Origin: Bacteroidia bacterium | GTDB lineage: Bacteria; Bacteroidota; Bacteroidia; J057 | DNA: 64,000 nt | Reading direction: 5' to 3' | NCBI GenBank assembly: GCA_030430205.1 | Contig: JAUIGE010000014.1 | Coordinates: 104,341 to 168,340 of the forward strand | Notes under the pieces: generated by a model | What the model was told of the DNA's origin: nothing | The model's input: the letters and a program-made list of their open reading frames with translations, nothing else | Databases searched by the model: none | Translations under genes and position numbers: made by a program | Shown: positions 36,067 to 45,858 of the stretch, in pieces | Layout: each line of letters starts with the position of its first letter | How positions within the stretch are numbered: the stretch's first letter is position 1

Positions 36067-36936
36067 ATGGAAATATCACTGAAGAATGCAAAGCTGGCAG
36101 TCAAAATCAATTCTCTGGGTGCAGAATTGTGCAGCGTTAAGGCAGTGCAAAATGAATTGGAATTTATGTGGGGAGCTAACCCCAAGGTCTGGGGCAGGCA
36201 TGCACCTGTGCTTTTCCCCATTGTCGGGCAATTGAAGCGGGACAGCTATATTTTCAATGGGAAGCATTTTTCCATGAGCCGGCACGGCTTTGCCCGTGAC
36301 AGAGAATTTGAGCTGGTGGAAAGCAGCGAAGGGCATGCCCGCTTCCGCTTATCCTCAGATGAGCAAAGCCTGCAGGAATATCCTTTTCATTTTTACCTAT
36401 ACATTGATTATCAGCTATTTGACAATCGCTTACAGATAAGCTATGAGGTGGAAAACAGAGGCAGTGAGCCTATGCCCTTTTCCATAGGCGGGCATCCCGC
36501 CTTTGCCTGTCCGATAGGATCGGAGGCGGGTTTCAAAGACCATTATTTACAATTTGAGCATGCAGAGGCTGCCGCCTCTCACAACCTCAAAGACGGGCTG
36601 CTCAGCGGCAAGCAGCGCCCCCTGCTCCAACATGCCGACAGGCTGCAACTCAGCCCTGCATTATTTGAAAATGATGCCCTTATCTTCAAAAATCTACAAT
36701 CCACCTGGGTGGAATTGCGGAGCGAAAAACATCCGCATTTTGTGCGCCTGTCATTTGAGGGATTTCCCTATCTGGGCATTTGGGCAAAGCCCAAAGCGCC
36801 ATTCATTTGCCTGGAGCCATGGCTCGGCCTGGCAGACAGCCTGGATGCCAGTGGCTATCTTTTGGACAAAGAAGGGATGCAAATCGCCATGCCTCACCGT
36901 AGTTTTCATTGTACTTATTCTCTTATCTTTGGCTGA
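36067..36936 (+). CDS. aldose 1-epimerase-like protein (LacX type)
   Basis: 289 residues, galactose-mutarotase fold. Motifs of the LacX-like branch: AELCSVK, EFMWGANPKVWGRHAPVLFP, SMSRHGFARDREF (active-site His), FSIGGHPAFACP (second His) and FICLEPWLGLADS (catalytic-type Glu). Such enzymes interconvert sugar anomers; the sugar is unknown. The stop overlaps the start of the LOG-family gene by one base (TGATG), so the two are translationally coupled. Confidence 0.85.
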   Translation: MEISLKNAKLAVKINSLGAELCSVKAVQNELEFMWGANPKVWGRHAPVLFPIVGQLKRDSYIFNGKHFSMSRHGFARDREFELVESSEGHARFRLSSDEQSLQEYPFHFYLYIDYQLFDNRLQISYEVENRGSEPMPFSIGGHPAFACPIGSEAGFKDHYLQFEHAEAAASHNLKDGLLSGKQRPLLQHADRLQLSPALFENDALIFKNLQSTWVELRSEKHPHFVRLSFEGFPYLGIWAKPKAPFICLEPWLGLADSLDASGYLLDKEGMQIAMPHRSFHCTYSLIFG

Positions 36937-37517
36937 TGAAAAGTATATGCGTTTTTTGTGGCGCCAATTCCGGCAAAGCCAAAAGCTTTGGAGAGGCGGC
37001 CATCAAACTGGGCCAGTATATGGCCCAAAATGAAATCAAATTGGTATATGGAGCCGGCAACATCGGCATGATGGGCATCATCGCTGATGCTGTGCTGGAA
37101 GCCCATGGCTATGTCATCGGGGTAATCCCCGATTTCCTCAAGGCAAAAGAAGTCTGCCATACCGGCCTGCAGGAGCTATTGGTGACCGCCAATATGCACC
37201 AACGCAAGGAGATCATGGCCGATCGCTCGGATGCATTTATTGCGATGCCTGGTGGCTATGGCACGCTCGATGAGCTTGCCGAGATCCTCACCTGGGCCCA
37301 GTTGGGCCTGCATAGCAAGCCCATTGGCTTGCTGAATGTGAATGGCTATTTCGATTCCCTGATCCGTTTCTTTGACGACATGGTCGAAAAAGGCTTTCTA
37401 CATCCTAAAAATCGCCACATGGTGATCACAGACTCACAGCCCGAAGGGCTGATCGCGAAGATGAAAGCCTATACTCCACCGGATGTGGAGAAGTGGCTGG
37501 ACAGATCAAAATTATAA
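36936..37517 (+). CDS. LOG-family protein (nucleoside 5'-monophosphate phosphoribohydrolase-like)
   Basis: 193 residues from the ATG at 36936, which overlaps the preceding stop; an upstream in-frame start at 36909 would lie inside the preceding gene. The LOG hallmarks are present: VYGAGNIGMMGIIAD, ANMHQRKEIMADRSDAF and PGGYGTLDELAEILTW (PGGxGTxxE). LOG enzymes release the base from cytokinin riboside monophosphates or from AMP; in bacteria without plant hosts the role is often nucleotide salvage. The next gene downstream is convergent. Confidence 0.9.
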   Translation: MKSICVFCGANSGKAKSFGEAAIKLGQYMAQNEIKLVYGAGNIGMMGIIADAVLEAHGYVIGVIPDFLKAKEVCHTGLQELLVTANMHQRKEIMADRSDAFIAMPGGYGTLDELAEILTWAQLGLHSKPIGLLNVNGYFDSLIRFFDDMVEKGFLHPKNRHMVITDSQPEGLIAKMKAYTPPDVEKWLDRSKL

Positions 37518-37518
37518 A

Positions 37519-37550
37519 AACCGGGAAGGGATAGTTCCCAGTTCCCGGTT
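37519..37550. terminator. hairpin terminator after the LOG-family gene
   Basis: Stem AACCGGGAA / TTCCCGGTT with an inner GGGA/TCCC pairing. It lies directly after the TAA of the LOG gene. The run of T after it is short (TTTGT), so its strength is unclear. Confidence 0.5.
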
Positions 37551-37551
37551 T

Positions 37552-37593
37552 GTCTCTTGTCTCTTGTCTCTTGTCTCTTGTCTCTTGTCTCTT
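37552..37593. repeat. heptanucleotide array, 6 x 7 bp (GTCTCTT)
   Basis: Six perfect GTCTCTT units followed by degenerate ones up to about 37622. It lies between the two convergent genes (LOG family and subtilase 1). Third of the four 7-bp-period arrays. Confidence 0.9.
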
Positions 37594-37623
37594 GTCTGTC
37601 GTCTCGCTTCTCGCCTCTCGCTT

Positions 37624-40020
37624 CTACTTCCATTCTACCTTCTGCACCTGCTGTGCATCGGCTGTCTGCCAGACGAGCAGGTACATCCCTGCCGGAAGGG
37701 CATTTTGCTGCCAGCTAAACCTGAGCTCAGCAGCAGGAGCCTGCTGATCGTATAGGGTCGCGACCTCACGACCTGTCAGGTCGTATGCGGTCACGCGCAG
37801 CGTGCTAGCTTGTTTCAGCTGTGCTGAAAGATACATCTCGCCTTTGGCAGGATTGGGGTAGGCTGCATGTATTGCAGCGATTTCATTGAATTTATCTTCC
37901 ATGCCTACGCCTCCTTTTACCTGAACCTCCACTTCATCTGTCAGTTCGCAGCCAGAAAAGGCGGTAGCCTTCACACTGTAAAGGGTATTTCTGTCAGGCG
38001 TAGCCTGGGGATTTTTGAGGCTTGGATCATTGAGGCTGGCTGCGGGCGTCCATTCGTAGGTATAGCCTGAACCTACGACGCTCACCTCCAATTGGGCCGT
38101 ATCACCCAGGTTGATGCTTTGGTCCAGACCTGCATCAACACTGTGCACAATCAGCAATTCTACTTCATCTGTCACCTGACAGCCGGAAGGGTCCGTAACC
38201 GTCAGGCTATAGGTGCGGTTAGTGATCGCGCCGATCGTAGGATTGAGCAGGTTGGCATTGTTGATGCCGATCGTAGGATTCCAACGGGCGCTACCGCCCA
38301 CTGCATTGGAAGAAGCATTGAGTACGACGGTTTCGCCCACACAAGCCGTGATCACACCTCGATCATCGCCTCCGGCATCTACCAGCAAGACCTTGTTGAT
38401 CTGTATGGTCTGGCTTACCATATCGGTACCTATCGCATTATTTACTACCAGCGTCACCATAAAAGCGCCTGTATCAGTTACCGTAAAGACGGGATTGATG
38501 GCCGTAGAACTTTGTCCATTAAATGACCAGAAAATATTGTTGGGACATGCATCTGTCTGACCATCATAGAAGAACTCTATCGAGCCATCACAAATGCTTG
38601 TGCTATCATAAGTAAAACTGGCTACCGGTGCCAGACTGGGTTTGGCGGCATTTACGGCAGCTGCCGCATCGATCCTTCCTGCACCCAACTGTCCGATATA
38701 GGAAGGATTCAGGCTACTGATGTCGACAGCAGTACTTTGAATGTAAAATGCTATCTCATCAGGGGTAAGGCAAGGGTTGATAGATTTTAACAAACCTGCC
38801 AGACCTGCTACAATAGGAGAAGAAAGGGAAGTTCCCTGAGAAGTGGTGTAGCTGGGATTAAGGGCAGCATTATGATCTGTGGTCCGGATACTGCTGCCGG
38901 GAGCCATGATATCCACGGTCGTGCCGTAGTTGGAGAATCCAGACTTGCGGTCGGAACTATTGGTGGAACCCACATTGATAACATGATCGTAAGATGCCGG
39001 ATAAAAAGCAGAGGCATCGTTGTCATTGCCGGCAGCGGCGATGAAAGTCACCCCCAGGTCATGCCCCGCGGTGATCATATTTTGAACCGTCTGACTGAAA
39101 CCTGGGCCACCGAAAGACATATTGACGACATCTAATTTAGCTCTGACAGCATAAGTGATTCCAGGAAAAGTCGCATCCAACAACCTTCTTTGTTCATCCG
39201 TTTGGGAGGTATTGGCGGCTGAAGCATCTGTTTTACTTTTGATGGGTACTATGCTACAATTGTAGCCCAGGCCAGCAATGCCCACATTGTTGTTGGTCAC
39301 AGGAGAGGCGCAGCCAGAGACAGCTGTACCATGATCAAAGTATCCGCTGAATTGTGCTGGAGGGTTGGGATTCCCATCTCCATTGGCCGCATCCCAGCCA
39401 TTCACATCATCGATATAGCCATTGCCATCGTCGTCTATGCCATTGCCGGGAATCTCCCCGGGATTGGTCCAGATATTGGCAGCAAGGTCAGGATGAGTTG
39501 TCAAAAAGCCCTGGTCTACGATTCCGATGGAAACATTTTCGCTACCCGTGGTGACATCCCAGGCCGCAGTTGCATTGATTTTGCCCAAATACCACTGATT
39601 ACTGGCTATATAGTCATTGGGAATCAGGGTGGTAGCATAGATGGGTTCTGCTTCTGCATATTCAATAAAAGCGGACGCCATGATGCGATCCGCCAATTCC
39701 CATTCGAAGCCTTTCTGCCGAAACTTCAGCAGGTAGGTATTTTCCAAATCTTCATTTTTCAGCCCGCGATATGCGCGCTCAAGATGATAGACTTCAAAGT
39801 CTTCAAATAAGCTGTGGAGTTGCAGAAAGCCCTGCTTTTCCAGCAGGACAACATCCGCCTGCTGGCGGATTTCAGGCAGGATGATGCCTGCATCATTTTG
39901 CACTTTTACGAACAAATGCCCCGGGACAAAGTTTGTCTGGCTTTGGGCAACAAGCTGTGCGCCCATTCCACAAAAGCAACAAAAAAGGCTAATCAAGAAA
40001 AATCGGAAGTTTTTACTCAT
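37624..40020 (-). CDS. secreted subtilisin-like protease with T9SS sorting domain (tandem copy 1)
   Basis: 798 residues from the ATG at 40020 (MSKNFRFFLISLFCC begins the signal peptide); the frame runs open further upstream into the next gene and that extension is not used. Peptidase S8 triad: IGIVDQGF (Asp about 168), YFDHGTAVSG (His about 230), GTSLSSPIVAG (Ser about 398). The oxyanion Asn is in AAAGNDND. An NGIDDDGNGYIDDVNGWD calcium-type loop sits between Asp and His. PKD-like domains follow, then a T9SS sorting domain ending in VQKVEWK. It probably acts outside the cell in protein breakdown. The next paralogue upstream stops 14 bases before this start, so the three form an operon. Confidence 0.9.
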   Translation of the reverse strand: MSKNFRFFLISLFCCFCGMGAQLVAQSQTNFVPGHLFVKVQNDAGIILPEIRQQADVVLLEKQGFLQLHSLFEDFEVYHLERAYRGLKNEDLENTYLLKFRQKGFEWELADRIMASAFIEYAEAEPIYATTLIPNDYIASNQWYLGKINATAAWDVTTGSENVSIGIVDQGFLTTHPDLAANIWTNPGEIPGNGIDDDGNGYIDDVNGWDAANGDGNPNPPAQFSGYFDHGTAVSGCASPVTNNNVGIAGLGYNCSIVPIKSKTDASAANTSQTDEQRRLLDATFPGITYAVRAKLDVVNMSFGGPGFSQTVQNMITAGHDLGVTFIAAAGNDNDASAFYPASYDHVINVGSTNSSDRKSGFSNYGTTVDIMAPGSSIRTTDHNAALNPSYTTSQGTSLSSPIVAGLAGLLKSINPCLTPDEIAFYIQSTAVDISSLNPSYIGQLGAGRIDAAAAVNAAKPSLAPVASFTYDSTSICDGSIEFFYDGQTDACPNNIFWSFNGQSSTAINPVFTVTDTGAFMVTLVVNNAIGTDMVSQTIQINKVLLVDAGGDDRGVITACVGETVVLNASSNAVGGSARWNPTIGINNANLLNPTIGAITNRTYSLTVTDPSGCQVTDEVELLIVHSVDAGLDQSINLGDTAQLEVSVVGSGYTYEWTPAASLNDPSLKNPQATPDRNTLYSVKATAFSGCELTDEVEVQVKGGVGMEDKFNEIAAIHAAYPNPAKGEMYLSAQLKQASTLRVTAYDLTGREVATLYDQQAPAAELRFSWQQNALPAGMYLLVWQTADAQQVQKVEWK

Positions 40021-40034
40021 GTTAAATTGTATCA

Positions 40035-42392
40035 TTATTTCCACTGAACTTTCTGAACAAAGTGAGCGTCTGGAGTTTGCCAAACGAGCAAATAGATACC
40101 CGCAGAAAGCGATTTTGTTCGCTGCCAGTTGAGATCCCACTTACCGGATGGCACCTTGCCATCATACAACATGGCCACTTGCTGGCCGCTCAGGTTGTAG
40201 GCGGTAAGCCGCAACGAAGTCACAGCGTTAAATTCGGCAGAGAGGAATATCTCATGAGAAGCGGGATTGGGAAAAGCCGCTTTGACATGGCCTACAGCAG
40301 CAAAGTCATCTTCGAGCCCTACAATGGTCGTCACAACCACATCATCTTCCAGCGCGCAGCCGGTGCCTGTAGTCACCTTTGCTGTATATTTTGTGGTAGA
40401 AGAGGGGCTCGCTTTGGGGCTTTTGATAAAAGCATTGCTGAGTCCCGTCGCAGGAGACCACTCATAGGTATAGCCTGATGTGCCTACAACAGCCACATCG
40501 AGTTGGATGGAATCCCCCTTGTTGATGGTCACATCGGCTCCTGCAAAGACGCTATTGATCGGGACGACCTCTACCAGATCTGTCAAAATACACCCATTGG
40601 GACTTACAGCGGTTAGGGTAAAGGATTTGCGGGAATTGGCAATCACAGAAGGAGTCAAGGTGTTGGGATTGATCAGACCCGAGGTAGGGGACCAGCTAAA
40701 GGTGGCGTTTGGGAGGGTTGAAGTGGCATTGAAAGTCACAAGCTCCCCAAAGCAAGAAGTGAGGATGCCCTCTGCATCTCCCCCGGCATCTATGCCGATA
40801 GGATTGCCCAGGCTAACCATCTGGGTGGCATTTCCTGTCCCATGGCTGTTATTGACCACCATGGTCAGGTTGTAGGTTCCTGGTCCAGGATGCGGAAAGG
40901 AAGCATTCGGACTGGTAGAGGTCATACCGTTGAAATTCCAAAAGAAATTCTGACCACAGCTGTTGACAGGGCCATTATATCGGAATTGGACATCATTACC
41001 ACAGGAATCAATCATGATAAAGCTGGCCACAGGCGCAGCAGAAGGAGCCGCAGCTGCAAGGGCGGCAGCTGCATCGAGGCGGCCTGCTCCCAGACCTGAG
41101 ACAAAGGTCGGATTCAGCGCGTCAATATTGACCGCTGTAGAATCCAGGATATTTTCTATATCCTGGCTCGTCAGGCAAGGGTTTGCACTTATCATTAAGC
41201 CGATGGTACCTGCTACAATCGGGCAGGAAAAAGACGTTCCATCCACTGTTTCAAGAACAGGGCTACCACTGCTATTGAAAGAAACAGTGGGGATATCAGC
41301 TCCGGGAGCTACAATATCAACGGTGGTTGCCCAATTGGAGAAAATCGTTTTTCGATCATTTCTGTCCGTCGCTCCGACGCAAATCACATGCGTATAGCTT
41401 CCGGGGTAGCGCGCAGTATTCACGGTATCGTTACCGGAAGAACCGACAAAAATGATTCCCCTGCTATGGCCCAGATTGATCAGGTTCTGAACCGTCTGTG
41501 AGGAATTTTGCCCACCAAAAGACATATTGATGATGTTGGCTCTGGCAGCCACAGCATAGGCGATGCCTTCTGTGGTATTCTCCAGTCCCTGCGGGAAGTT
41601 GGGATTGCTGATCACATTCCTTTTGGCTTTTACCGCCATGATTTTACAGCTATAGCCAATCCCTGCGATGTCGATACCATTGTTGGTGACGGCAGAAGCG
41701 GAGCCGGCTACCTGGGTGCCGTGTGTGTGGTTTTGGCTGCCCGTGGGCGGATTCGGATCGTTGTCACTGTTGGCAGCGTCCCATCCGTTGATATCGTCTA
41801 TATAGCCATTTTTGTCATCGTCTATGTTGTTGCCGGGAATTTCGCCTGGGTTGATCCAGATATTGGCAGCGAGGTCGCGGTGGGTGGTTAGTACCGCAGC
41901 ATCTACAACTGCAATCACGACTTTCTCACTTCCGATGGAATAATCCCAGGCAGTCGTAGCACCAATTTTCGCCATATCCCACTGGGTAAATGTATTTAAG
42001 TCATTGGGGGTCAAATCTGGATAATAAATAGGCGCTGTCTCGGCATATTCAACAATAGAAAGCCTCATAAGGCGATCCATCAACTCAATTTCCATTCCTT
42101 TCCGCTCAAACAAAAGGGTATAGGTATTGTCGAGCTCCGCACTTCCCATCCCATCAAAAGCGCGCTCCAGGTGGTAAACCTCAAAACGGTTGAAAAGACT
42201 TGCCAACTCAGGCAGGTTATAGGATTCAAGTAAGATAAGATCTTCATCGCTCCGCATTTCCGGCAGAATGACACCCGCCTCATTTTGCAGTTTCAGGTAG
42301 AGTTTTCCTTCATTAAAAGTAGCTTTCTGGCCCCATGCAACATGGAGAAGCAACAGCATACTGATGATTGAAATGTAAATATGTTTCATCAT
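40035..42392 (-). CDS. secreted subtilisin-like protease with T9SS sorting domain (tandem copy 2)
   Basis: 785 residues. Signal peptide MMKHIYISIISMLLLLHVAW, then GQ. Triad: VVDAAVLTTH (Asp about 163), NHTHGTQVAGSA (His about 223), DGTSFSCPIVAG (Ser about 386). It has the same layout as its neighbours: propeptide-like N-terminal part (FNEGKLYLKLQNEAGVILPE), catalytic domain, PKD-like domains, then a sorting domain ending in FVQKVQWK. The Cys directly after the Ser segment (SFSCP) is a difference from copies 1 and 3. It lies 27 bases downstream of copy 3. Confidence 0.9.
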   Translation of the reverse strand: MMKHIYISIISMLLLLHVAWGQKATFNEGKLYLKLQNEAGVILPEMRSDEDLILLESYNLPELASLFNRFEVYHLERAFDGMGSAELDNTYTLLFERKGMEIELMDRLMRLSIVEYAETAPIYYPDLTPNDLNTFTQWDMAKIGATTAWDYSIGSEKVVIAVVDAAVLTTHRDLAANIWINPGEIPGNNIDDDKNGYIDDINGWDAANSDNDPNPPTGSQNHTHGTQVAGSASAVTNNGIDIAGIGYSCKIMAVKAKRNVISNPNFPQGLENTTEGIAYAVAARANIINMSFGGQNSSQTVQNLINLGHSRGIIFVGSSGNDTVNTARYPGSYTHVICVGATDRNDRKTIFSNWATTVDIVAPGADIPTVSFNSSGSPVLETVDGTSFSCPIVAGTIGLMISANPCLTSQDIENILDSTAVNIDALNPTFVSGLGAGRLDAAAALAAAAPSAAPVASFIMIDSCGNDVQFRYNGPVNSCGQNFFWNFNGMTSTSPNASFPHPGPGTYNLTMVVNNSHGTGNATQMVSLGNPIGIDAGGDAEGILTSCFGELVTFNATSTLPNATFSWSPTSGLINPNTLTPSVIANSRKSFTLTAVSPNGCILTDLVEVVPINSVFAGADVTINKGDSIQLDVAVVGTSGYTYEWSPATGLSNAFIKSPKASPSSTTKYTAKVTTGTGCALEDDVVVTTIVGLEDDFAAVGHVKAAFPNPASHEIFLSAEFNAVTSLRLTAYNLSGQQVAMLYDGKVPSGKWDLNWQRTKSLSAGIYLLVWQTPDAHFVQKVQWK

Positions 42393-42419
42393 TTTTCTAT
42401 TGATTTTTGGGGTAAAAAA

Positions 42420-44801
42420 TTATTTCCAAATCACTTTCTGAACGGCCCTACGGCCGTCTATTTCCCAGAGAAGCAGGTATAAACCTGCCTGTAATTTATC
42501 CTTTTGCCAGGCCAAACGAAATGTCCCGGGCCTTTCCTGTCCCCTGAATAATTCAGCCAATTCTTTGCCCTGCATATCATATACCTTCAGGGTCAAAAAA
42601 GCTGTTTTTTCCAGTTCTGCACCCAGAATCATCACCTCATCGGAAGGATTAGGCGCAGGCAAAAGCAGCCTGATGCCTTCTCCCAAACCCTCCGCAATGC
42701 CTACCCCACTTACATGGACCTTCAGTTTGTCATCGGCCACACAGCCATTGACATCTGTAATCTGCAGGCTGTAGGTCGTAGTCACCCAAGGTCTGGCCAC
42801 AGGATTGGCCAGGGTCGAATCCGAAAGCCCCAGGCCAGGGCTCCAAAGGTACCTCAGGCCATTGCCTGTCGCAGTGGGATTCAACTGCACCGAATCGCCA
42901 TAGGCGATCCTTTCATCGCTACCGGCATTCACCGTGGGAGCCACGGCCAGTACCACATTCAGCACCTTGTTGACCACACAGCCCGAAGTATCGGTGACGG
43001 TGAGGGTGTAGGTAGCGCTTCCGGTGGGAAAAAGCACAGGATTGAGCAGATTGGGATTGCTCAGGCCCACTGAGGGTGTCCAGCGATAGCTGGCGGTGGG
43101 ATTATTGGATGTCGCGGCAATCTGCCGGGACTGTCCAAAACAGGCGAAAAGCTGGCCATTTTCATTCTGGCCTGCCTGAATGATCAGGGGCTGACCTATC
43201 GTAATTTGCCTGCTTGTCTGGCTACTGCCCAGGGCATTTTTCACATACAGGCTGATGCTGTAGGTGCCCGCCGAATCAAAGTGGAAGCTGGGCTCCAGAG
43301 ATTGGGAAAACTGCCCATTGGCACTCCATGCGATGGAGTCAGCACAATTGGGAACATCGGGAGTGTACCTGCACCGCAGGATGCCCTCGCAGATATCTGC
43401 GGAGTCCAGGTCAAATTTGGCCACCGGCGCAGCCGTCAGTTGGGCTGCCCGCAGGGCAGCAGCGGCATCTACACGGCCTGCACCCAACAGGCCCACATAG
43501 TTGGGATTGAGTGCATCAATATTCTTAGCGGTATTTTTGAGGATCGCCTCAATATCATCCGGCGAGAGGCAGGGATTGGCTGATATCATCAGGCCCACTA
43601 CCCCAGCCACGATGGGGCTGGAGAAAGAAGTGCCGTCAGTGAGGATATAGGTGGGCACCAGTCCGGTGCTGTGGGAGGTGGTCCGTATTTGCGATCCGGG
43701 AGCGGAAATATCCACGGTGCTGTTGAAAGTGGAAAAACCGGATCTCCGGTCTGTGGAATTGGTGGAAGCCACGCTGATAACGTGGTTGAGGGCAGCGGGC
43801 GCATAAGCGACATTGGAAGAGGAGTTTCCGGCTCCTCCCACGAAAACGGTTCCATTGGCATGCCCCTGATCTACCAAAGCCTGAAAAACGCTGGAGGTGC
43901 CGCCGAAAATAAAAGAGGTATTGACCACATCAGCTCTGATTTTCACGGCATAATCCATGCCTTCAAGGGCATCTGCACCCGAAAACAGATTATCTGTGAT
44001 GTTGAAGCTGCTTTTGATTTTGATGCCTATCAGCTTACAATTGAAGCCGATGCCGGCGATACCAATATTGTTATTTGTGGCTGCGGCCGCACAGCCCGCA
44101 ACGCCCGTTCCGTGATCAAAACTGGCAAGACCCGGCGCATTGAGTGGGGTATTCGGATCATTGTCGTCATCAGCAGTGTCCCAACCGGTCACATCATCTA
44201 TATAGCCATTTCCATCATCATCTATGTTGTTATTGGGAATTTCGCCTCTATTGATCCATACATTGGGAGCGAGGTCGGGATGCGTGATCAAAACAGCATT
44301 GTCCACGATGGCAATTTTTACCTCAGGGCTTCCCTTGCTAACATCCCAGGCCTTCGAAGCGCCCAGCAACCGCAGATGATACAGGGCCGTTGAATCGTAA
44401 TCATTGGGCACATAAGCAGGATAGCAATAAGGAATTTTCTCCGCATATTCTACATATTCCAATCTTTGCAGCGCATCCAGCAACAAGTCTGCATCTTCGG
44501 ATGGGTCAAAAATCAGATAATAAATATTGTCCAAATCCGCGCCACGGCTTTTGAATGCCTTCCTCAGTTTTTGTATGCTAAATTGCTGTACAAGCTGGTA
44601 CAAATCGCTCATTCCCTGCGTCAGCAGGACCCGGGCTTCCTCGGGATGATTCCATCCGGCTATTTGCAGCTTGCTGCTGTTTTTTACCTTTACATACATT
44701 TCTCCCGCGACAAAGCGCTGCGGATACTCCTGCTGCTGGGCCTGAACGCCCATTCCCCAAAAGAGCAAAAAGAGTAGAAATAGTGTAGTGATTTTTTTCA
44801 T
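42420..44801 (-). CDS. secreted subtilisin-like protease with T9SS sorting domain (tandem copy 3, first in operon)
   Basis: 793 residues from the ATG at 44801 (MKKITTLFLLFLLFWGMGVQ is a clean signal peptide; the 20 codons upstream are not). Triad: IAIVDNAVLITH (Asp about 166), SFDHGTGVAGC (His about 229), DGTSFSSPIVAG (Ser about 391). The IPNNNIDDDGNGYIDDVTGW loop matches the other copies. PKD-like repeats and a T9SS sorting domain (LLLPAPNPSDEVMIL ... VQKVIWK) complete it. It is the promoter-proximal gene of the three. Similar layout and length show that the cluster arose by gene duplication. Confidence 0.9.
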   Translation of the reverse strand: MKKITTLFLLFLLFWGMGVQAQQQEYPQRFVAGEMYVKVKNSSKLQIAGWNHPEEARVLLTQGMSDLYQLVQQFSIQKLRKAFKSRGADLDNIYYLIFDPSEDADLLLDALQRLEYVEYAEKIPYCYPAYVPNDYDSTALYHLRLLGASKAWDVSKGSPEVKIAIVDNAVLITHPDLAPNVWINRGEIPNNNIDDDGNGYIDDVTGWDTADDDNDPNTPLNAPGLASFDHGTGVAGCAAAATNNNIGIAGIGFNCKLIGIKIKSSFNITDNLFSGADALEGMDYAVKIRADVVNTSFIFGGTSSVFQALVDQGHANGTVFVGGAGNSSSNVAYAPAALNHVISVASTNSTDRRSGFSTFNSTVDISAPGSQIRTTSHSTGLVPTYILTDGTSFSSPIVAGVVGLMISANPCLSPDDIEAILKNTAKNIDALNPNYVGLLGAGRVDAAAALRAAQLTAAPVAKFDLDSADICEGILRCRYTPDVPNCADSIAWSANGQFSQSLEPSFHFDSAGTYSISLYVKNALGSSQTSRQITIGQPLIIQAGQNENGQLFACFGQSRQIAATSNNPTASYRWTPSVGLSNPNLLNPVLFPTGSATYTLTVTDTSGCVVNKVLNVVLAVAPTVNAGSDERIAYGDSVQLNPTATGNGLRYLWSPGLGLSDSTLANPVARPWVTTTYSLQITDVNGCVADDKLKVHVSGVGIAEGLGEGIRLLLPAPNPSDEVMILGAELEKTAFLTLKVYDMQGKELAELFRGQERPGTFRLAWQKDKLQAGLYLLLWEIDGRRAVQKVIWK

Positions 44802-44844
44802 AAAGATGGCGTTAGTGAAAGTTTGAAAATAAGTAGCTCCATTA

Positions 44845-44970
44845 AAGAGGAGAATAGACACAGATTCTCGCTGATTTGACTGATTTTCACTGTTCAGAGG
44901 TTTGTTTTTGATGTTTGTTTATCTTTCTGTATCAGTTTAATCTGTGTAAATCAGCGTCAACTCTTCACCT
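44845..44970. repeat. GACGC-ended palindromic element, copy C
   Basis: The left end GAGAATAGACACAGATT and the right end AATCTGTGTAAATCAGCGTC with ACTCTTCACC pair after reverse complementing. Together with short unassigned flanks it fills the 305-base gap 44802-45106, in which no gene or RNA was recognised. Confidence 0.55.
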
Positions 44971-45106
44971 TCAAATGGGAGTTATTTATTTTTGGTCTTT
45001 TACTTAGAAAGAAGCGAGCAATTTGCATTTCCCCTGAAAGCGGGAAAATTTCAATCCACAAAAGTAACAAATTAACCGCATAGCTTTTGGCTGAAAAAAC
45101 AGGAAG

Positions 45107-45724
45107 ATGAACGGAACCAAATTGTCAGATAGCTTTTATATGCAGGAAGATGTGGTGAAAATTGCCAAAAATCTTTTGGGCAAACATCTCCTCACCCATA
45201 TAGATGGCCAGCTCAGCGGCGGCATCATCGTCGAGACAGAAGCCTACAACGGTCGCAGCGACCGTGCGTGCCATGCCTTTGGCGGTCGCCGAAGCGCCCG
45301 CACAGCGACCATGTACCAGGCAGGCGGCGTCGCCTATGTTTACCTCTGCTACGGCATCCATCACCTCTTCAATGTCGTCACCCACCGGCAGGATTATGCC
45401 GACGCGGTGCTCATCAGAGCCATTGAGCCCACCGAAGGCATCGCCTTCATGCTCGAAAGGCGCAAGCTTTCAAAGCTTCATCCCCGCCTGACAGCCGGTC
45501 CCGGCTGCATGAGCCAGGCCCTGGGCATCGCCAGAAGCCATGACAGCATCAGCCTGCTTGAAGAAACGATATGGATCGAAGATCGTGGGCTTCAGTATGA
45601 AGAAAGTGAAATCAAGGCCGGTCCCCGCGTTGGCGTGGCATACGCAAAGGAGGACGCCCTGCTTCCCTGGCGATTTTGGGTAAAGGGAAATCGGTATGTG
45701 AGCAAGGCGCGACCGGTGTATTGA
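45107..45724 (+). CDS. DNA-3-methyladenine glycosylase (AAG/MPG family)
   Basis: 205 residues, the family length. It removes alkylated purines such as 3-methyladenine and hypoxanthine in base-excision repair. Family motifs: KIAKNLLGKHLLTH, GIIVETEAYNGRSDRACHAF (with the catalytic Glu), MYQAGGVAYVYLCYGIHHLF, VLIRAIEPTEGI, and TAGPGCMSQALGI. The C-terminal GPRVGVAYAKEDALLPWRFW is conserved too. It stands alone, with repeats on both sides. Confidence 0.92.
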   Translation: MNGTKLSDSFYMQEDVVKIAKNLLGKHLLTHIDGQLSGGIIVETEAYNGRSDRACHAFGGRRSARTATMYQAGGVAYVYLCYGIHHLFNVVTHRQDYADAVLIRAIEPTEGIAFMLERRKLSKLHPRLTAGPGCMSQALGIARSHDSISLLEETIWIEDRGLQYEESEIKAGPRVGVAYAKEDALLPWRFWVKGNRYVSKARPVY

Positions 45725-45858
45725 TGGGTTTTTGGGTGTCCCAATGGAGATTTACGATTCCATTGGTGGGATTGGGGGCGAGGGTGAAGGGGAGGGGTTT
45801 TGTGGTTAATGGGTTTGCAGGTATAACGCGAAATAGCGCGAAATCGAAGCTTTTAGGC

